Origin: Palsa-506 sp963707065
GTDB taxonomy: Bacteria; Actinomycetota; Actinomycetes; Streptosporangiales; Streptosporangiaceae
DNA length: 64,000 nucleotides
Reading direction: 5' to 3'
Assembly: GCA_963707065.1 (NCBI GenBank)
Contig: CAVPPJ010000013.1
Span: 558,001 to 622,000, forward strand
A program made the position numbers and the translations under genes. Shown here one piece after another: positions 62,062 to 64,000 of this stretch (the stretch's first letter is position 1; every line of letters begins with the position of its first letter). A model generated the notes under the pieces. The model was not told where the DNA came from. It did not search any database and worked only from the letters and a program-made list of their open reading frames with translations.

Positions 62062-64000
62062 TTACTCCTCGCCGATGTCGGCCAGGCTCTGGCGCAGTTC
62101 GGTGATCAGCGGATCGCCATCGGGCAAGATGCGCTCCAGGCGGTCGACCGTGTCGCGCAGCAGCGCGCGGGCGTCGCCATAGCGCCCCAGCCGGCGATAC
62201 ACCTGGGCCAGCCCCGCACGGCTCCGCAGCGTATCAGGATGACGAGGGCCGAGCACCCGCTCGAACCCGGCCCAGGCTTGCTCGCAGGCCAGCTCCGCCG
62301 CCGCCGTCTTGCCCGTCTTCTGGTAGGCGGCGCCGAGATCGCTCCGCGCCGTAAGCGTGTCCAGGTGATCGGGCCCAAGGACGCGCTCCCGGTCGGCCAC
62401 CACCCGCTTGTAGGCCGCGACTGCCTCTTTTGCCCGGCCGCTGGCCAGGTAGGCGTCGGCCAGACCGTGACGCGTAGTCATCGTCTGCGGGTGCCGGGCT
62501 CCTTGAGCGCGCTCCCGGTCGGCCAGTGTGCTCCGGTAGAGGGTGATGGCGTCGGAGTACTGGCCCGCAGCCAGGTAGGCGGCGGCGAGCTCGTCCCGCG
62601 CGCCGAGCGTGTCGGCATGCCCGGGCCCGTAGGCCTGCTCGAATTGGGGAACCGCGCTTTCAAGGACGGCGATCGCAGCCGGGAGCTGGAGCGCCGCCAC
62701 GAGGGCGTGGCCGAGGCGTCGCCGCGCCTCGATCACCTCACGGTGATCCGGCCCGAGCTTGCGGGTCAGGCTGTCGAGTACCCACTGGAACCACGGAATG
62801 GCGTCGTCCGCGCGCCCGGCTGCAAGGTAGGCGTCAGCCAGCCGCTCGCCGGCCAGCATCGTGTCCGGGTGCCCGCCGCCGAGCAGGCGGCCGCCGGTCG
62901 TGGCCAGGTCGCGCCAATGGTCCACCGCGGATTCGGTCAGGCGGGCGCGGTCCAGGCTGTCCCCCGCCCGCACCAGCAGGGGATGGCAGCCGCCGTCCCA
63001 CAGCAGGTCTCCGGTGATCCGCCGGAGGGTCGCCACGCAGGATCGCAGGCCAGAAGCAGGCCAGCCGGGCAGCTCCCGTTCCGGCCAGGCCTGGAGCAGC
63101 GCGTCCGCCACCGAACTCGCCGCCTGATCCGGAATGCCTTCGAGCATCGCGGCCCGCAGCGCAGCCTGCAGCACTGGGCTGATCCGGACCGTCGGCGGTG
63201 CCGTCACCGGTTCGACGGTCAGCAGGCCGGCCTGTTCCAGCGCCGCTAGCGCCGCGCGGGCGCGCTCGCCGCTGGCCAGGACATCGTCGCCACCCGCGAG
63301 GAAATCGCCTGCCGCAGGAGCGGCGAGGACGGTTTGGGGAATGCCGTGCCCGTCCAGCAGCGCGGCCAGGGCCAGCAGCAACTTGGCCAATCCGCCCGAC
63401 GCCAGCTGGCCCACCCGTCCGAACGAGAACGTCCACGTCACCGCGGCTGCCGACGGCCGTGCGCTGGACGACTCCGCCAGCTGCTCCCGCCTGCGCACGA
63501 AATAGGCCTGGTACTCGCGGCACGACAGCGGGGAATTGGCGATCACCGCGCTGGCCTGGGCCAGCGCAACCGGCTCGAAGTCCAGATCCTGAGCCAGTTC
63601 GACCGCACCATGCCGCTTGTCCGGGTCGGCCGACAGTCGTCCGCTCAGATAGCTAATGGCCTCACGCATGCTGAACGGCCCGACCGGCACGACCCGCATC
63701 CCGCTGGGGACGGCCGCAGCGTCGGCAGAGGTCACCAGCACCCGGCCGGCCGGGCCCGGCCACAGACCATCCAGGTTCGCCGGGCCGACCAGGTCATCGA
63801 GTACCACCAACCACGAACGGCTGGTCTCGCCCAGCCAGCTGAGGAACTGGGCAGCGACTGACTCACAGCTGCTCGCCTGCTCCCGGCCGGTCACGGCGGC
63901 CGTCGCCGCAGCGTAGCCGGACAGCACCGAGGCCCGGCTCGTGGCCTCGATCCAGACCAGCAGGTCTACACCGCCTGACTGCCACAGAGACTCGGCGAAA
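62062..64000 (-). CDS. NB-ARC/TPR repeat protein (5' end outside window)
   Basis: At least 645 residues; the frame is open to the right edge, so the N-terminus with the P-loop is missing. The first visible residues read FAESLWQSGGVDLLVWIEAT, then a Walker B region WLVVLDDLVGP and the sensor VLVTSADAAA. The C-terminal 350 residues are TPR_12-type repeats of about 42 residues: LGPDHREVIEARRRLGHA, YGPGHADTLGARDELAAA, LGPDHLDTLTARSDLGAA and LGPRHPDTLRSRAGLAQV. These STAND-type proteins act as switches or scaffolds in actinomycetes; their targets are mostly unknown. Confidence 0.82.
   Translation of the reverse strand, partial: FAESLWQSGGVDLLVWIEATSRASVLSGYAAATAAVTGREQASSCESVAAQFLSWLGETSRSWLVVLDDLVGPANLDGLWPGPAGRVLVTSADAAAVPSGMRVVPVGPFSMREAISYLSGRLSADPDKRHGAVELAQDLDFEPVALAQASAVIANSPLSCREYQAYFVRRREQLAESSSARPSAAAVTWTFSFGRVGQLASGGLAKLLLALAALLDGHGIPQTVLAAPAAGDFLAGGDDVLASGERARAALAALEQAGLLTVEPVTAPPTVRISPVLQAALRAAMLEGIPDQAASSVADALLQAWPERELPGWPASGLRSCVATLRRITGDLLWDGGCHPLLVRAGDSLDRARLTESAVDHWRDLATTGGRLLGGGHPDTMLAGERLADAYLAAGRADDAIPWFQWVLDSLTRKLGPDHREVIEARRRLGHALVAALQLPAAIAVLESAVPQFEQAYGPGHADTLGARDELAAAYLAAGQYSDAITLYRSTLADRERAQGARHPQTMTTRHGLADAYLASGRAKEAVAAYKRVVADRERVLGPDHLDTLTARSDLGAAYQKTGKTAAAELACEQAWAGFERVLGPRHPDTLRSRAGLAQVYRRLGRYGDARALLRDTVDRLERILPDGDPLITELRQSLADIGEE

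Noticed and set aside
1..64000. Search for CRISPR arrays, transposases, integrases, rRNA and tRNA genes
   Set aside because: None were recognised by reading; the block from 24 to 32 kb looks degraded but no insertion element was seen.

Overview
The window is high-GC DNA with frequent GTG starts and typical actinobacterial families: a BTAD/SARP-type regulator, a large LuxR ATPase regulator, NarL-type two-component pairs, MMPL and FtsX membrane proteins, an NB-ARC/TPR protein and RCC1 and TolB beta-propellers. It looks like a soil actinomycete (Actinomycetota, possibly a Streptosporangiales or Catenulisporales relative; the genus cannot be fixed from sequence alone). No rRNA, tRNA, CRISPR array, integrase or insertion sequence was recognised.

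Layout. 1-4.7 kb: the start of a muconolactone isomerase-like gene, an FAD reductase, then a tight leftward operon PTPS/QueD - methyltransferase - GT4 glycosyltransferase - SDR. 5.1-8.6 kb: a three-gene signalling operon (response regulator fused to a thioredoxin-reductase-like flavoprotein, cNMP-domain histidine kinase, UBP zinc finger). 8.7-13.6 kb: a VOC protein, then an ABC exporter divergent from a NarL-type two-component pair. 13.9-15.2 kb: two Rieske proteins. 15.4-24.0 kb: a beta-propeller island, headed by a one-polypeptide regulator/membrane/propeller/solute-binding protein and followed by two TolB-like and two RCC1 secreted proteins. 24.1-32.0 kb: a decayed stretch with an aldehyde dehydrogenase, two alpha/beta hydrolases, a methyltransferase and an AbiEi antitoxin, all frameshifted, deleted or truncated, interspersed with intact PPOX, GNAT, MFS and PIN genes.

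32.7-44.8 kb is the most interesting block. It holds a second GT4 glycosyltransferase, three methyltransferases, an SRPBCC protein, an acyltransferase, GTP cyclohydrolase II, a flippase-like membrane protein, a CDP-alcohol phosphatidyltransferase fused to an LtaS-like phosphohydrolase, a histidine phosphatase, a divergent PTPS and a zinc-type dehydrogenase. With the 1.7-4.7 kb operon it suggests a pathway that starts from GTP, makes a pterin- or pyrimidine-like core, decorates it by methylation, reduction and glycosylation, and perhaps attaches it to a lipid or envelope carrier. The product cannot be named from sequence.

45.0-52.4 kb: an MMPL exporter, a LuxR-type ATPase regulator, a SnoaL-like protein and a secreted DUF1254-like protein. 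Near-identical motifs lie upstream of both the MMPL and SnoaL genes, in the same orientation relative to each. 52.7-64 kb: an FtsX permease with no ATPase, a cyclase-like/NB-ARC/TPR protein with a leaderless start, a RibD-C/DHFR-like reductase, an acyl-CoA synthetase and a partial NB-ARC/TPR protein running off the right edge.
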